From Brevundimonas sp. AJA228-03 (lineage in GTDB: Bacteria > Pseudomonadota > Alphaproteobacteria > Caulobacterales > Caulobacteraceae), in NCBI RefSeq assembly GCF_017795885.1, contig NZ_CP059297.1, positions 1,679,001 through 1,743,000 on the forward strand: a DNA stretch of 64,000 nucleotides, written 5' to 3'. Under the pieces are notes generated by a model, which ran no database searches, was not told the origin of the DNA, and saw nothing but the letters and a program-made list of their open reading frames with translations. This document shows, one piece after another, positions 51,738 to 60,256 of this stretch (the stretch's first letter is position 1; every line of letters begins with the position of its first letter). The position numbers and the translations under genes are program-made.

Positions 51738-53024
51738 ATGGGGCTCTATCTTTTCCGCCTGCCCGATGTCGGCGAGGGCGTCGCAGAGGCCGAGATCGTC
51801 GCCTGGCTGGTCAAGGTCGGCGACGAGGTCGAGGAAGACCAGAACCTCGCCGAGGTCATGACGGACAAGGCCACGGTCGAGATCAGTTCGCCGGTGGCGG
51901 GCACGGTCACGGCCATCCACGGCGAAGTCGGCGGCATGCTGCCCGTCGGCGCCGTGCTGGTCGAGTTCGAGAGCGAGGCGGGGCACGATACGGCCGTTGC
52001 GTCGGCTTCCGCGAGGGCCGAGGGCCCGCCTGTTATTGAGACAGTTTCAATCGAGAAGCCGGTCCGCGAGCCAGAAGCCGGGCTTGCCCCGAACAAGATC
52101 ATGGCGCAGACTCGCGTTCCCCTATCCGGCACACCGTCCAGCACAGCCCTGGAGGAAGCGCCGCTGGCATCGCCTTCGACGCGTCGGCGTGCCCTCGATC
52201 TGGGCGTGTCTCTGACGCAGGTGCCGGGAACCGGACCTGCCGGACGGATCACACCCGACGATCTGGACGCCTTTCTGGTGCGGGATGCAAACCCTGTTGC
52301 CAGCGGTTCGTCGCGGGTGGCTCGCACCGGCGTCAACGACACCCGCATCATCGGCCTGCGTCGCAAGATTGCGGAGAAGATGCAGGAGGCCAAGCGCCGC
52401 ATCCCGCATATCAACTATGTCGAGGAATGCGATCTGACAGAACTCGAGGCGCTCCGGCTGGATCTCAATGAGCACCGGACCAGCGACCAGCCAAAACTGA
52501 CCCTGTTGCCGTTCATCATGCAGGCTATGGCCAGGGCTCTGCCGGACTTCCCGCAGATCAATGCCCTCTACGACGACGATAACGGGGTGTTGCAGGCCCA
52601 CGAGGGTGTGCACGTCGGGATCGCCACCCAGACACCGAACGGGCTGATTGTGCCTGTGGTGCGACATGTCGAGGCGCTGGATGTCTGGGACTGCGCGCGG
52701 GAGGTCGCTCGCCTGGCCAAGGCCGTGCGTGACGGCACGGCGGTGCGGGAGGAACTTTCAGGCTCAACCATCACCCTGACCAGCATGGGACCTCTGGGCG
52801 GCATCGTCTCGACCCCCGTGATCAATCATCCCGAGGTGGCGATCCTCAATCCGAACAAGCTGGTGAGTCGGCCTGTGATCGACGGGTCGTTCATCGCCGT
52901 GCGCAAGATGATGAACCTGTCGTCGGCCTTCGATCACCGTATCGTCGATGGCTATGACGCCGCGCTTTTCGTGCAGCGGATCAGGCGGCTGCTCGAACAT
53001 CCCGCCCTGATCTTCATGGACTGA
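51738..53024 (+). CDS. bkdB: Branched-chain 2-oxoacid dehydrogenase E2, lipoamide acyltransferase
   Basis: A 428-residue E2. The lipoyl domain has Lys44 in EVMTDKATVEIS; a linker leads to the subunit-binding domain (STRRRALDLGVSLTQVPGTGPAGRITPDD), followed by the catalytic domain ending in SSAFDHRIVDGYDAALF with the active-site His. It passes the branched acyl group to CoA. It lies 3 bp after E1beta and 4 bp before E3. Confidence 0.96.
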   Translation: MGLYLFRLPDVGEGVAEAEIVAWLVKVGDEVEEDQNLAEVMTDKATVEISSPVAGTVTAIHGEVGGMLPVGAVLVEFESEAGHDTAVASASARAEGPPVIETVSIEKPVREPEAGLAPNKIMAQTRVPLSGTPSSTALEEAPLASPSTRRRALDLGVSLTQVPGTGPAGRITPDDLDAFLVRDANPVASGSSRVARTGVNDTRIIGLRRKIAEKMQEAKRRIPHINYVEECDLTELEALRLDLNEHRTSDQPKLTLLPFIMQAMARALPDFPQINALYDDDNGVLQAHEGVHVGIATQTPNGLIVPVVRHVEALDVWDCAREVARLAKAVRDGTAVREELSGSTITLTSMGPLGGIVSTPVINHPEVAILNPNKLVSRPVIDGSFIAVRKMMNLSSAFDHRIVDGYDAALFVQRIRRLLEHPALIFMD

Positions 53025-53028
53025 TGCG

Positions 53029-54429
53029 ATGGCCGAGATTTTGACACCCAAGGTCCTGGTCGTGGGCGGTGGACCCGGCGGCTATGTCGCTGCCATTCGG
53101 GCCGGTCAACTGGGACTGGACACTGTGCTGGCCGAAAATGGCCGTCTGGGGGGCACCTGTCTGACGCGGGGTTGCATCCCGTCGAAGGCCCTGATTCACG
53201 CAGCCGGGCTGTTCGAGGATACCATGGGTGCCTGGTCGACCGGCGGCCGGTTCGGCATTCACGTCAGTGGCGTCCCGACCCTCAATTTCGGCGAAACGAT
53301 CGGCTGGAAGGACGCCATCGTCGATCGGCTCAGCCATGGAGTTGCCGGCCTTCTCAAGCGCGCGAAGGTGCGTGTGGTCAGCGGCTGGGCAACCTTTTCC
53401 GACGCCAAGACCTGTGACGTCGCGACCGCCGAGGGACCAGTCCTCATTCGCCCGGAGCATGTGATCCTGGCGACGGGATCGGATCCTGTCGCCCTGCCGA
53501 ACCTGCCGTTCGGCGGCGACGTCCTCTCCTCTACGGAGGCCTTGTCCCTGGATGAGGTGCCAAGGCGACTGGTCGTGGTCGGTGCCGGCTATATCGGTCT
53601 GGAACTCGGTATCGCGTTCAGCAAGCTCGGGGCTGAAGTCACGATCGTCGAAGCACAGGACCGTATTCTGCCCCTGTATGATGCCCAGTTGACGGAGCCG
53701 GTGCGCCGGTGGCTGGAACGGCACGGCGTCCGGGTTCACCTGGGGGCCAAGGCCGGCGCATTCAAAGCCAATACCCTCAGGATCGCGACACAAGACGGGC
53801 CCGCACTGGACCTTCCTGCCGACAAGCTGCTTGTCACCGTTGGCCGCAAACCTCTGACGGAGGGTTGGGGTCTCGACGCCATGGCGTTGAAGACGCGCGG
53901 TGGGTTCGTCCAGGTGGACGATCGCTGCGCCACCCCGACGCATAACGTCTGGGCGATCGGGGACCTCGTAGGGGAGCCGATGCTGGCCCACAAGGCATCT
54001 GCTCAAGGTGAGATGGTGGCCGAAATCATTGCGGGGAAGCGACGCCGGTTTGATCCCGTCGCGATTCCGGCCGTCTGTTTCACGGAGCCGGAAATCGTGA
54101 GTATCGGCCTCGGCCCCGAACAGGTGCCGACCGGTGTCGAGGTGATGACCGGGCAGTTTCCTTTCCAGGCAAACGGGCGTGCCCTGACGATGGACGCCGG
54201 CGAGATCGGTGGCTTCGTGCGAGTCGTGGCGCGACAATCGGACCATCGTATTCTCGGCATCCAGGCCGTTGGCCGACATGTCTCCGAACTGGCCGGCGAG
54301 TTTGCGACCCTGCTGGAAATGGGTGCTGTTCTTGAAGATGTGGCAGGCGTTGTTCATGCCCATCCAACCTTGGGCGAAGCGATCCATGAGAGCAGCCTGC
54401 GGGCGCTGGGCCACGCGATCCATGTCTGA
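53029..54429 (+). CDS. lpdA: Dihydrolipoyl dehydrogenase (E3)
   Basis: A 466-residue FAD flavoprotein: VVGGGPGGYVAAIRAGQLG for FAD, the redox disulfide Cys44-Cys49 in GGTCLTRGCIPSKAL, the second dinucleotide motif VVGAGYIGLELG, and the C-terminal His-Glu pair in HAHPTLGEAIHE. It re-oxidises dihydrolipoyl-E2 with NAD+. It is encoded in the BCKDH operon, so it is probably dedicated to this complex rather than to pyruvate or 2-oxoglutarate dehydrogenase. Confidence 0.96.
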   Translation: MAEILTPKVLVVGGGPGGYVAAIRAGQLGLDTVLAENGRLGGTCLTRGCIPSKALIHAAGLFEDTMGAWSTGGRFGIHVSGVPTLNFGETIGWKDAIVDRLSHGVAGLLKRAKVRVVSGWATFSDAKTCDVATAEGPVLIRPEHVILATGSDPVALPNLPFGGDVLSSTEALSLDEVPRRLVVVGAGYIGLELGIAFSKLGAEVTIVEAQDRILPLYDAQLTEPVRRWLERHGVRVHLGAKAGAFKANTLRIATQDGPALDLPADKLLVTVGRKPLTEGWGLDAMALKTRGGFVQVDDRCATPTHNVWAIGDLVGEPMLAHKASAQGEMVAEIIAGKRRRFDPVAIPAVCFTEPEIVSIGLGPEQVPTGVEVMTGQFPFQANGRALTMDAGEIGGFVRVVARQSDHRILGIQAVGRHVSELAGEFATLLEMGAVLEDVAGVVHAHPTLGEAIHESSLRALGHAIHV

Positions 54430-54463
54430 CTCGCAGGTCGGAGTCACGATTGGAGCAAAACGC

Positions 54464-55672
54464 ATGACAACGATCATCGTAGGTGCCGGACACGGGGGCG
54501 GTGCCCTGGCCGCAAATCTGCGTCAGAACGGATATACGGGAGCCATCATGCTCGTGGGTGAGGAGCCGCATCCTCCCTATCAGAGGCCGCCACTGTCCAA
54601 GGGGTGGCTGAAGGGAGACGTGGAGGCTGCGGGCTTGTTGCTTCGCCAACCGGACTGGTACGTCGACGCGAGCATTGATCTGCGAACCTCGACACGCGTA
54701 ACCCGGATCGATCGAGCGGCGAGGCAGGTGATCCTGTCGACCGACGAAGTCGCGGCCTATGACACCCTGGTGCTGGCCACCGGAGCTCGTGCGCGACAGC
54801 TCGTCCTGCCGGGTAGTGATCTGACGGGATTTCTCGAATTGAGGACCATGGAGGACGCGCAGGCGATCAAGGCGCGGCTCAGGCCGGGCTTCCGCCTAGC
54901 GATCATCGGCGGAGGCTATGTGGGGCTAGAGGTCGCGGCCTCGGCGCGCACTCTGGGCGCGAGCGTTGATCTCGTCGAGCGTGAAGACAGGCTGCTCGCC
55001 CGCGTCGCGGGGCCTGTCCTGTCCGACTTCTTTCGCGGGGTTCATGAGGCCCATGGCGTCCGCATACATACTGGTACGGTGGTGGCAGGATTTGAGGGTC
55101 TGGACGGCCACGTGTCGGGTATCGGTTTGGCGGATGGGTCGGTGCTGCAATGCGACGCCGTTCTGGTCGGGATCGGAGCCATCCCGAACGATGATCTTGC
55201 CCGGGACGCAGGCCTTGCATGCAACAACGGGGTCATTGTGGATGGAGAAGCGCGAACGTCCGACTCCTTCATCTTCGCGATCGGCGACATGACGCAGAGA
55301 CCTATGCCACATTACGGGCGCTCGCATCGTCTGGAAAGCGTGCCCAGCGTTCTCGAGCAGGCGCGCCAGGCGGCAGCAGCCATCTGCGGAACCGCAGAAC
55401 CAAAGCCGGAGACACCGTGGTTCTGGTCCGACCAGTACGATCTCAAGCTGCAGATTGCGGGCGTGCCTTTTGACGTGGACGAAGTTGTGGTTCGGGGCGA
55501 GCCAATGACGCGCAAATTCGCGGTCTTTCACCTGCTGGGCAAGCGGGTCCAGGCGGTGGAGGCGATCAATGCGCCGCCGGAGTTCATGGTCGGACGTCAG
55601 TGGCTGGCCTCGCGTCGCGAGATCGACACGACCCGCCTCGCTGACCCGGCGGTTCCGATCAAGGAAGTCTGA
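54464..55672 (+). CDS. FAD-dependent ferredoxin reductase-like protein
   Basis: A 402-residue protein of the putidaredoxin/rhodocoxin reductase family: VGAGHGGGALAANLRQNGY for FAD, PPYQRPPLSKGWLKG, IIGGGYVGLEVAASA for NAD(P)H, FAIGDMT and a C-terminal FWSDQYDLKLQIAG domain. Its partners should be a 2Fe-2S ferredoxin and a monooxygenase or Rieske dioxygenase, none of which is in the window. It starts 34 bp after E3 (GGAG 8 nt before the ATG) and could share the bkd transcript. Confidence 0.92.
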   Translation: MTTIIVGAGHGGGALAANLRQNGYTGAIMLVGEEPHPPYQRPPLSKGWLKGDVEAAGLLLRQPDWYVDASIDLRTSTRVTRIDRAARQVILSTDEVAAYDTLVLATGARARQLVLPGSDLTGFLELRTMEDAQAIKARLRPGFRLAIIGGGYVGLEVAASARTLGASVDLVEREDRLLARVAGPVLSDFFRGVHEAHGVRIHTGTVVAGFEGLDGHVSGIGLADGSVLQCDAVLVGIGAIPNDDLARDAGLACNNGVIVDGEARTSDSFIFAIGDMTQRPMPHYGRSHRLESVPSVLEQARQAAAAICGTAEPKPETPWFWSDQYDLKLQIAGVPFDVDEVVVRGEPMTRKFAVFHLLGKRVQAVEAINAPPEFMVGRQWLASRREIDTTRLADPAVPIKEV

Positions 55673-55733
55673 AGCGAAGAAGCTCGACCGGCCCGGCCAT
55701 GCTGATCCGGGTTCAATCGTTGTCGGCGTTACA

Positions 55734-56195
55734 TCAGCTCTGTCGCTGCGGCCCGAGGTCAGCGATCTGAGCCCTGTGCCGATCAAAATGGTCGGGTCTG
55801 CGCTCGACCCAGGTGCCCTGAGCTGTCGCGCGGTCCTGATCCTCGCCCATGAGGCGCAGGGCTCCTGACATCACACGTCGGCGCCCCTCTTCTGCTTCGA
55901 TCCGGACGCTGAGGACCAGCGGGCGTTCGACAGGAACGGGCATCAGGTAGTCGACTTTCAGGGTCGCCGTGACCGCCAACAGGCCGCGATGGGTCAGGAA
56001 TCGACCGAGGACGTCATCAAAGACGGCGGCTATCCATCCGCCATGCGCGACTTCCGGGCCACCCTGGAAGTCGGACGGGCAGGTCAGCGACACCAGCCCC
56101 TCACTGGCCCCCACCGCAACGAAATCATCGGCGCCGAACCGGCAGGACCGGCTCCCGACACGGCATCCTCGGCAACGCGCAATCTGATCCGTCAC
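55734..56195 (-). CDS. Hotdog-fold thioesterase-like protein
   Basis: A 153-residue hotdog protein. GTG at 56195 preceded by AAGGA gives VTDQIARCRGCRVGSRSCRFGADDF, an N-terminal Cys-rich segment often seen in this subfamily, followed by EVAHGGWIAAVFDDVLGRFL with the HGG-type signature. A longer frame reaches 56321. It faces the bkd/ferredoxin-reductase transcript and is divergent from the IclR regulator. The substrate is unknown. Confidence 0.78.
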   Translation of the reverse strand: MTDQIARCRGCRVGSRSCRFGADDFVAVGASEGLVSLTCPSDFQGGPEVAHGGWIAAVFDDVLGRFLTHRGLLAVTATLKVDYLMPVPVERPLVLSVRIEAEEGRRRVMSGALRLMGEDQDRATAQGTWVERRPDHFDRHRAQIADLGPQRQS

Positions 56196-56378
56196 TGGAT
56201 ATCCTTGGAACCCCACACCAGGAATTGACTGTATGGAGTTGTCGGTTCTCAAGCCAGAACCGTGCATCCCATGCTTCCCGGGGCATGGTGGGTAGCGTTT
56301 CCGGTTTCGCATGGGCATCAATGCCTGCTAGTCAGACCCAGATATCGCGGCCTTGCCGCGCGAATTGACGGAGTGCGC

Positions 56379-57215
56379 ATGGCGCGATCAGCAGCAGGAA
56401 GGGCCGTCAGCGAAGAGGTCATTACCGCGGATGTTGTCGAGTCTGCGACCGCAAGTGATGCCGCCGAGAAGATGGTGATCGTCAAACCTGCGGCGAACGC
56501 GATCCGGATCCTGAAATTTCTGGTCGAGGCCGGCGGTCCAACGCGATCCGTGACCATCTCGCGCAGCCTCGGCCTGAACGCCAGCACCTGCTTCAATATT
56601 CTGCGCACGCTGGTGCTCGAGGATGTGGTCGAGTTCGATCCCCTGGCCAAGACCTATTCCGTCGGTGTCGGTTTGACGACGCTGGTCGGGAATCTGCTGA
56701 CCGAAGGCCAGCGTGTGGCGGCGGCGACCCCGTTGATGCGTGATCTGGCCGATCGCTACAACATCACCATGACCCTGTGGAAACGTCTTGGGCCTGACAA
56801 GATCGTTCTGATCAAGAGTGTCGCAAGCCCGGCCAATGTGCGCATCGAGATGGCAGAGGGGCAGCGATTGCCGGTTCTGATGGCGTCGACCGGCCGGATC
56901 ATGGCTCCACATCTTGGCTGGTCGCGCAAGGATCTGAAGGCCGCGTTCAAGGCGCTGCGCTGGCAGACGCCATTGACGTTCGAGGAGTACTGGGACCAGG
57001 TCGAGGCTGCCGAGGCGCGCGGTTGGGCCAGTGACCAGGGCTATTTCACCAAGGGTGTGCAGACCATTGCGGCCCCGGTGTTCGACCGGGGCCGCGATAT
57101 CGCGTTCAGTATCGTGGGCGTGATGCTGCTGGGCCAGCATGAGGACAGCCAGCTTGACGAGATCGGGGCTGCCCTGCGTGACACAGGACTCCGTCTGACC
57201 ACTGCCCTGACCTGA
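56379..57215 (+). CDS. IclR-family regulator
   Basis: A 278-residue regulator with an N-terminal winged helix (ANAIRILKFLVEAGGPTRSVTISRSLGLNASTCFNILRTLV) and a C-terminal effector domain (VASPANVRIEMAEGQRLPVLMASTGRIMAPH). The first 35 residues are a non-conserved tail; ATG 56379 is preferred over one at 56262. It is followed by a VOC-protein gene on the opposite strand and an amidohydrolase gene, either of which it could control. IclR proteins often regulate aromatic-acid catabolism. Confidence 0.9.
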   Translation: MARSAAGRAVSEEVITADVVESATASDAAEKMVIVKPAANAIRILKFLVEAGGPTRSVTISRSLGLNASTCFNILRTLVLEDVVEFDPLAKTYSVGVGLTTLVGNLLTEGQRVAAATPLMRDLADRYNITMTLWKRLGPDKIVLIKSVASPANVRIEMAEGQRLPVLMASTGRIMAPHLGWSRKDLKAAFKALRWQTPLTFEEYWDQVEAAEARGWASDQGYFTKGVQTIAAPVFDRGRDIAFSIVGVMLLGQHEDSQLDEIGAALRDTGLRLTTALT

Positions 57216-57233
57216 TCGCCGTGGGTCTCGGGT

Positions 57234-57644
57234 TTATGCGGCCAGACCAGCGCGGGATTTCCAGTCGGCGGGTGGCGTCTCTTCAGGCGCAAAGTCCAGT
57301 TCGACATCGACGCCGTTGGGATCAAGCAAAAACAGTTGCCAGCGGCTGAAAGGGCGCGGCGTCCGGATAATCCGGTAATCCAGGCCCGCTGTCTGTATCC
57401 GCTCAGCCGTCCCGGACAGGTCTTCAGCGAAAAATGCCATATGATCGAGGGCTCCGCGGCGAGGCTCCGGCATCCGGTTGGTCTCGACGATGTGAAGCAC
57501 CGGGCTTTCACCGACATAAAGCCATGCCCCCGGGACGCCGAAATCCGGGCGAGGCCCCGGGACGAGTCCAAGGAGATCATAGAACGCAAGCGTCGCCGCG
57601 AGGTCTTCTGTGACGACGGTGAAATGGTCCATGCGACGGATCAT
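57234..57644 (-). CDS. VOC-superfamily protein
   Basis: A 136-residue vicinal-oxygen-chelate (glyoxalase/bleomycin-resistance fold) protein: MDHFTVVTEDLAATLAFYDLLGLVPG, PVLHIVETNR, LDHMAFFAEDLSGTAERI and FLLDPNGVDVELDF, with the metal-ligand His and Glu positions of the fold. It may act as a dioxygenase, lyase or epimerase. It is divergent from the amidohydrolase across an AT-rich 162-bp gap. Confidence 0.88.
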   Translation of the reverse strand: MIRRMDHFTVVTEDLAATLAFYDLLGLVPGPRPDFGVPGAWLYVGESPVLHIVETNRMPEPRRGALDHMAFFAEDLSGTAERIQTAGLDYRIIRTPRPFSRWQLFLLDPNGVDVELDFAPEETPPADWKSRAGLAA

Positions 57645-57806
57645 CTGACGGTTCCTGCGGGCTTGCGGCGTCCAGATGACGCAGCATATTTTCTAGACAC
57701 TTTTTGCATTTTTGTTATAGAAAGATATTCTGAATGGCGTGGCCCGCGAGACTGCGCCGGGATTAGAGGCGGCGACAAGCTGCCCTGGGAAATAAGGAAG
57801 AGCCGG
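57645..57806. promoter_or_regulatory. AT-rich divergent promoter, VOC gene / amidohydrolase
   Basis: A strikingly AT-rich stretch (57689-57735) in GC-rich surroundings. It contains TTCTA at 57691-57695 and its complement TAGAA at 57718-57722, a possible operator for the IclR protein encoded nearby (inference). Confidence 0.45.
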
Positions 57807-59141
57807 ATGAACGTTGATGACATGATCCTGGTGAGCGTTGACGATCACGTCATCGAACCGCCGAACGCGTTCGATCGCCACTGGCCCGAGCGGCTCAAGG
57901 GTCGGCAGCCGAAAATCGAGCAGCGCGACGGGCGCGACGTCTGGATGTTCGAGGAAAAGGCCGCCGGCTATATGGGCCTGAACTCCGTGGTCGGGCGCCC
58001 CAAGGAAGAGTACGGCATGGAGCCGCTCAACTATGCGCAGATGCGCCGCGGCACCTGGGACATCAAGGCACGCGTCGAGGACATGGATGCCAATGGCATT
58101 CTCGGGTCGATCTGTTTCCCCACCTTTCCCGGTTTTGCGGGCGCACGCTTCCAGACAGCGTCCCGGCAGGACCCCGATGTGGCGTTGGCAGCGATCCGTG
58201 CCTACAACGACTGGCATGTGCATGACTGGGCCGGCGCTGCGCCCGGCCGCTTTATCCCGTTGATGCTGACGCCGTTCTGGGACATGCAGGCGGCCGTGGC
58301 CGAGGTCGAACGGATGGCCAGACTGGGCGTCCACGCACTGTCGTTCTCCGACAATCCTGCCCTGTCGGGCTGGCCCTCGCTTCACGATCCGTATTGGGAT
58401 CCGCTCTGGAAGGCCTGTGCCGACAACAAGGTGGTTATCTGCTGCCACATCGGCACGGGGTCGGCAGCGCAGCACGCTTCGGACCTGTCGCCAATCGATG
58501 CCTGGATCACGTCGATGCCGATCTCGATCGCCAACTCGGCGGCCGACTGGATCTGGGGACCGATGTGGAAGAAATTCCCCACGTTGAAGATGGCGCTGTC
58601 GGAAGGCGGAATCGGCTGGATTCCCTATCTGCTGGAACGGGCCGACTTCACCCACGGTCATCACAAGGCCTGGACGAATTCCAACTTTGGTCCGGGCGTC
58701 ATGCCGAGCGACATCTACAAGAAGCACATCATCAGCTGCTTTATCGAGGACCGGTTCGGCCTGGCTAACCTCGACTATATCGGCGAGGACATGGTCATGT
58801 ACGAATGCGACTACCCGCATTCGGACTCGGTCTGGCCCCACTCGGCCGAGAAGCTCTGGAACGACGTCAAGCACCTGTCGCCTGAGACGATCGACAAGAT
58901 CACCCACATCAATGCGATACGCGAATTCTCCTATGACCCCTTCTCGGTCCTCAGGAAGGAAGATTGCACTGTGGGGGCCTTGAAGGCCTCTGCTGCTGCG
59001 GTCCCTGTTGATACGGACCCCTTGCTGAACCTTGGCGGTGCCGCACCCAAGCGGGAAGCGGGCAAACCGGTGACCTCCGGCGACATCAACAGGATGTTCG
59101 AGAACGCGTCGGCAGAATCCACGGTTTCAGGGCGCCGCTAG
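57807..59141 (+). CDS. Amidohydrolase (ACMSD-like decarboxylase/hydrolase)
   Basis: A 444-residue amidohydrolase-2 family protein: ILVSVDDHVIEPPNAFDRHWP (metal-binding HxxE-type start), ICFPTFPGFAG, NDWHVHDWAGAAPGRFIPL, HIGTGSAAQHA and the YECDYPHSDSVWPHS motif with the last metal-ligand Asp. Relatives decarboxylate or hydrolyse ring-derived acids. AAGGAAGAG precedes the ATG. An intrinsic terminator follows. The C-terminal 60 residues are an unusual tail outside the barrel. Confidence 0.92.
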   Translation: MNVDDMILVSVDDHVIEPPNAFDRHWPERLKGRQPKIEQRDGRDVWMFEEKAAGYMGLNSVVGRPKEEYGMEPLNYAQMRRGTWDIKARVEDMDANGILGSICFPTFPGFAGARFQTASRQDPDVALAAIRAYNDWHVHDWAGAAPGRFIPLMLTPFWDMQAAVAEVERMARLGVHALSFSDNPALSGWPSLHDPYWDPLWKACADNKVVICCHIGTGSAAQHASDLSPIDAWITSMPISIANSAADWIWGPMWKKFPTLKMALSEGGIGWIPYLLERADFTHGHHKAWTNSNFGPGVMPSDIYKKHIISCFIEDRFGLANLDYIGEDMVMYECDYPHSDSVWPHSAEKLWNDVKHLSPETIDKITHINAIREFSYDPFSVLRKEDCTVGALKASAAAVPVDTDPLLNLGGAAPKREAGKPVTSGDINRMFENASAESTVSGRR

Positions 59142-59160
59142 GACCCGGTTGACCCTGAGA

Positions 59161-59192
59161 CGCCCGCCGGGTCAGCACCCGGCGGGCGTTTT
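59161..59192 (+). terminator. Intrinsic terminator of the amidohydrolase gene
   Basis: An 11-bp perfect stem (CGCCCGCCGGG and its complement CCCGGCGGGCG) with a short loop, followed by TTTT. It lies 20 bp past the amidohydrolase stop and adjoins the stop of the converging phosphotransferase gene. Confidence 0.88.
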
Positions 59193-60256
59193 CATGTCGC
59201 CAGGCCCTCGATCCAGCGACCGGCGCGAGCCAGCAGACGAACGGCGTTGCTGTGCAGCCGCTGGCCGATCTCGATCGGCGCCTTGCCGGCACAGGCACGG
59301 GCCCACGATCCTTCCAGGATTACGGCCAGCTTGTAGCAGGCGAACACGCGATACCAGTTCAGGTTCGACAGGTCGGCACCGGTCAGTCGACCATAGACCT
59401 CGACCAGTTCCTCGGCTTCGGGAAAGCCGTCCCAGGGCTGGACGATGATGGTCGTCTGGCTCATGTCGCCGCCCGGGCCCGGCCAGGTTGCCAGCAGCCA
59501 GCCGAGGTCGACCAGGGGATCGCCGATGGTCGACAGCTCCCAGTCAATGATCGCTTCAAGGGCTGGCCGGTCCTGGCAAAAGAGGACGTTCTTGAGATGG
59601 AAGTCGCCATGCATCAGTCCGGGCCTGAATCTTTGCGGGCGATGCCGGTCGAGCCATGCGCCAATGGCGTGGACGTCCGGCAGGCCTTGTGCTCCTGGCC
59701 ATCCCGGGAACTCCCCGTAGCCCTCCAGCTGCTTTATCCAGCGCCGTGACTGGCGTTCCAGAAACGCCTCGGGTTTGCCAAAGTCTCCAAGGCCGACGGC
59801 TTCATGATCGATCAGGGCGATCCGCGAGAGGCCTTCGATGACGGACAGGCCCATGGCATGGCGAGCCGCCGGTGATCCGGCGTGCAGTCGTGGCATGCCG
59901 ACAGCGGCATTGAACCCATCAAGAGGTTCCATCAGGTAGAAGGCCGCGCCGAGGATCGAGGCGTCGTCGCAGGCCGCGATCAGACCGGCGTGGGGGATGT
60001 CCGACCCCTTGAGCGCCTTCAGGACGCGAGCCTCGCGCCGCATGGTATCGCTGCCGTCGTGGCGTGGGTTGAGCGGGGGGCGCCGAAGAACGTATTCGCG
60101 GTCCGCTCTCCTGAAACGCAACAGGACGTTCTGGGAGCCGCCGGTTAGTTGCACCACATCGACGATCGAGCCAGCCCCAAGGCCCTGGCTGTCCATCCAG
60201 GTCGCGAGGACATCGAGATCGACCAGCTCAAGCCCGTGAGGACGATCGATGGTCAC
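59192..60256 (-). CDS. APH-fold phosphotransferase (ACAD10/11 N-domain-like)
   Basis: A 354-residue protein of the aminoglycoside-phosphotransferase/choline-kinase fold. GLMHGDFHLKNVLF is the catalytic loop with its Asp, and IIDWELSTIGDPLVDLGW carries the metal-binding Asp. In animals this domain is fused to acyl-CoA dehydrogenase in ACAD10/11, which phosphorylate 4-hydroxyacyl-CoA before dehydration-like conversion. Here the two are separate genes overlapping by 4 nt, so a 4-hydroxyacid pathway is a good guess (inference). Confidence 0.88.
   Translation of the reverse strand: MTIDRPHGLELVDLDVLATWMDSQGLGAGSIVDVVQLTGGSQNVLLRFRRADREYVLRRPPLNPRHDGSDTMRREARVLKALKGSDIPHAGLIAACDDASILGAAFYLMEPLDGFNAAVGMPRLHAGSPAARHAMGLSVIEGLSRIALIDHEAVGLGDFGKPEAFLERQSRRWIKQLEGYGEFPGWPGAQGLPDVHAIGAWLDRHRPQRFRPGLMHGDFHLKNVLFCQDRPALEAIIDWELSTIGDPLVDLGWLLATWPGPGGDMSQTTIIVQPWDGFPEAEELVEVYGRLTGADLSNLNWYRVFACYKLAVILEGSWARACAGKAPIEIGQRLHSNAVRLLARAGRWIEGLAT

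Noticed and set aside
50664..51986. A 440-codon frame on the minus strand
   Set aside because: Antisense to E1 beta; no recognisable domain.
53014..54477. A 487-codon frame on the minus strand
   Set aside because: Antisense to the E3 gene, with low-complexity composition and no motifs.
57693..58907. A 404-codon frame on the minus strand
   Set aside because: Antisense to the amidohydrolase.
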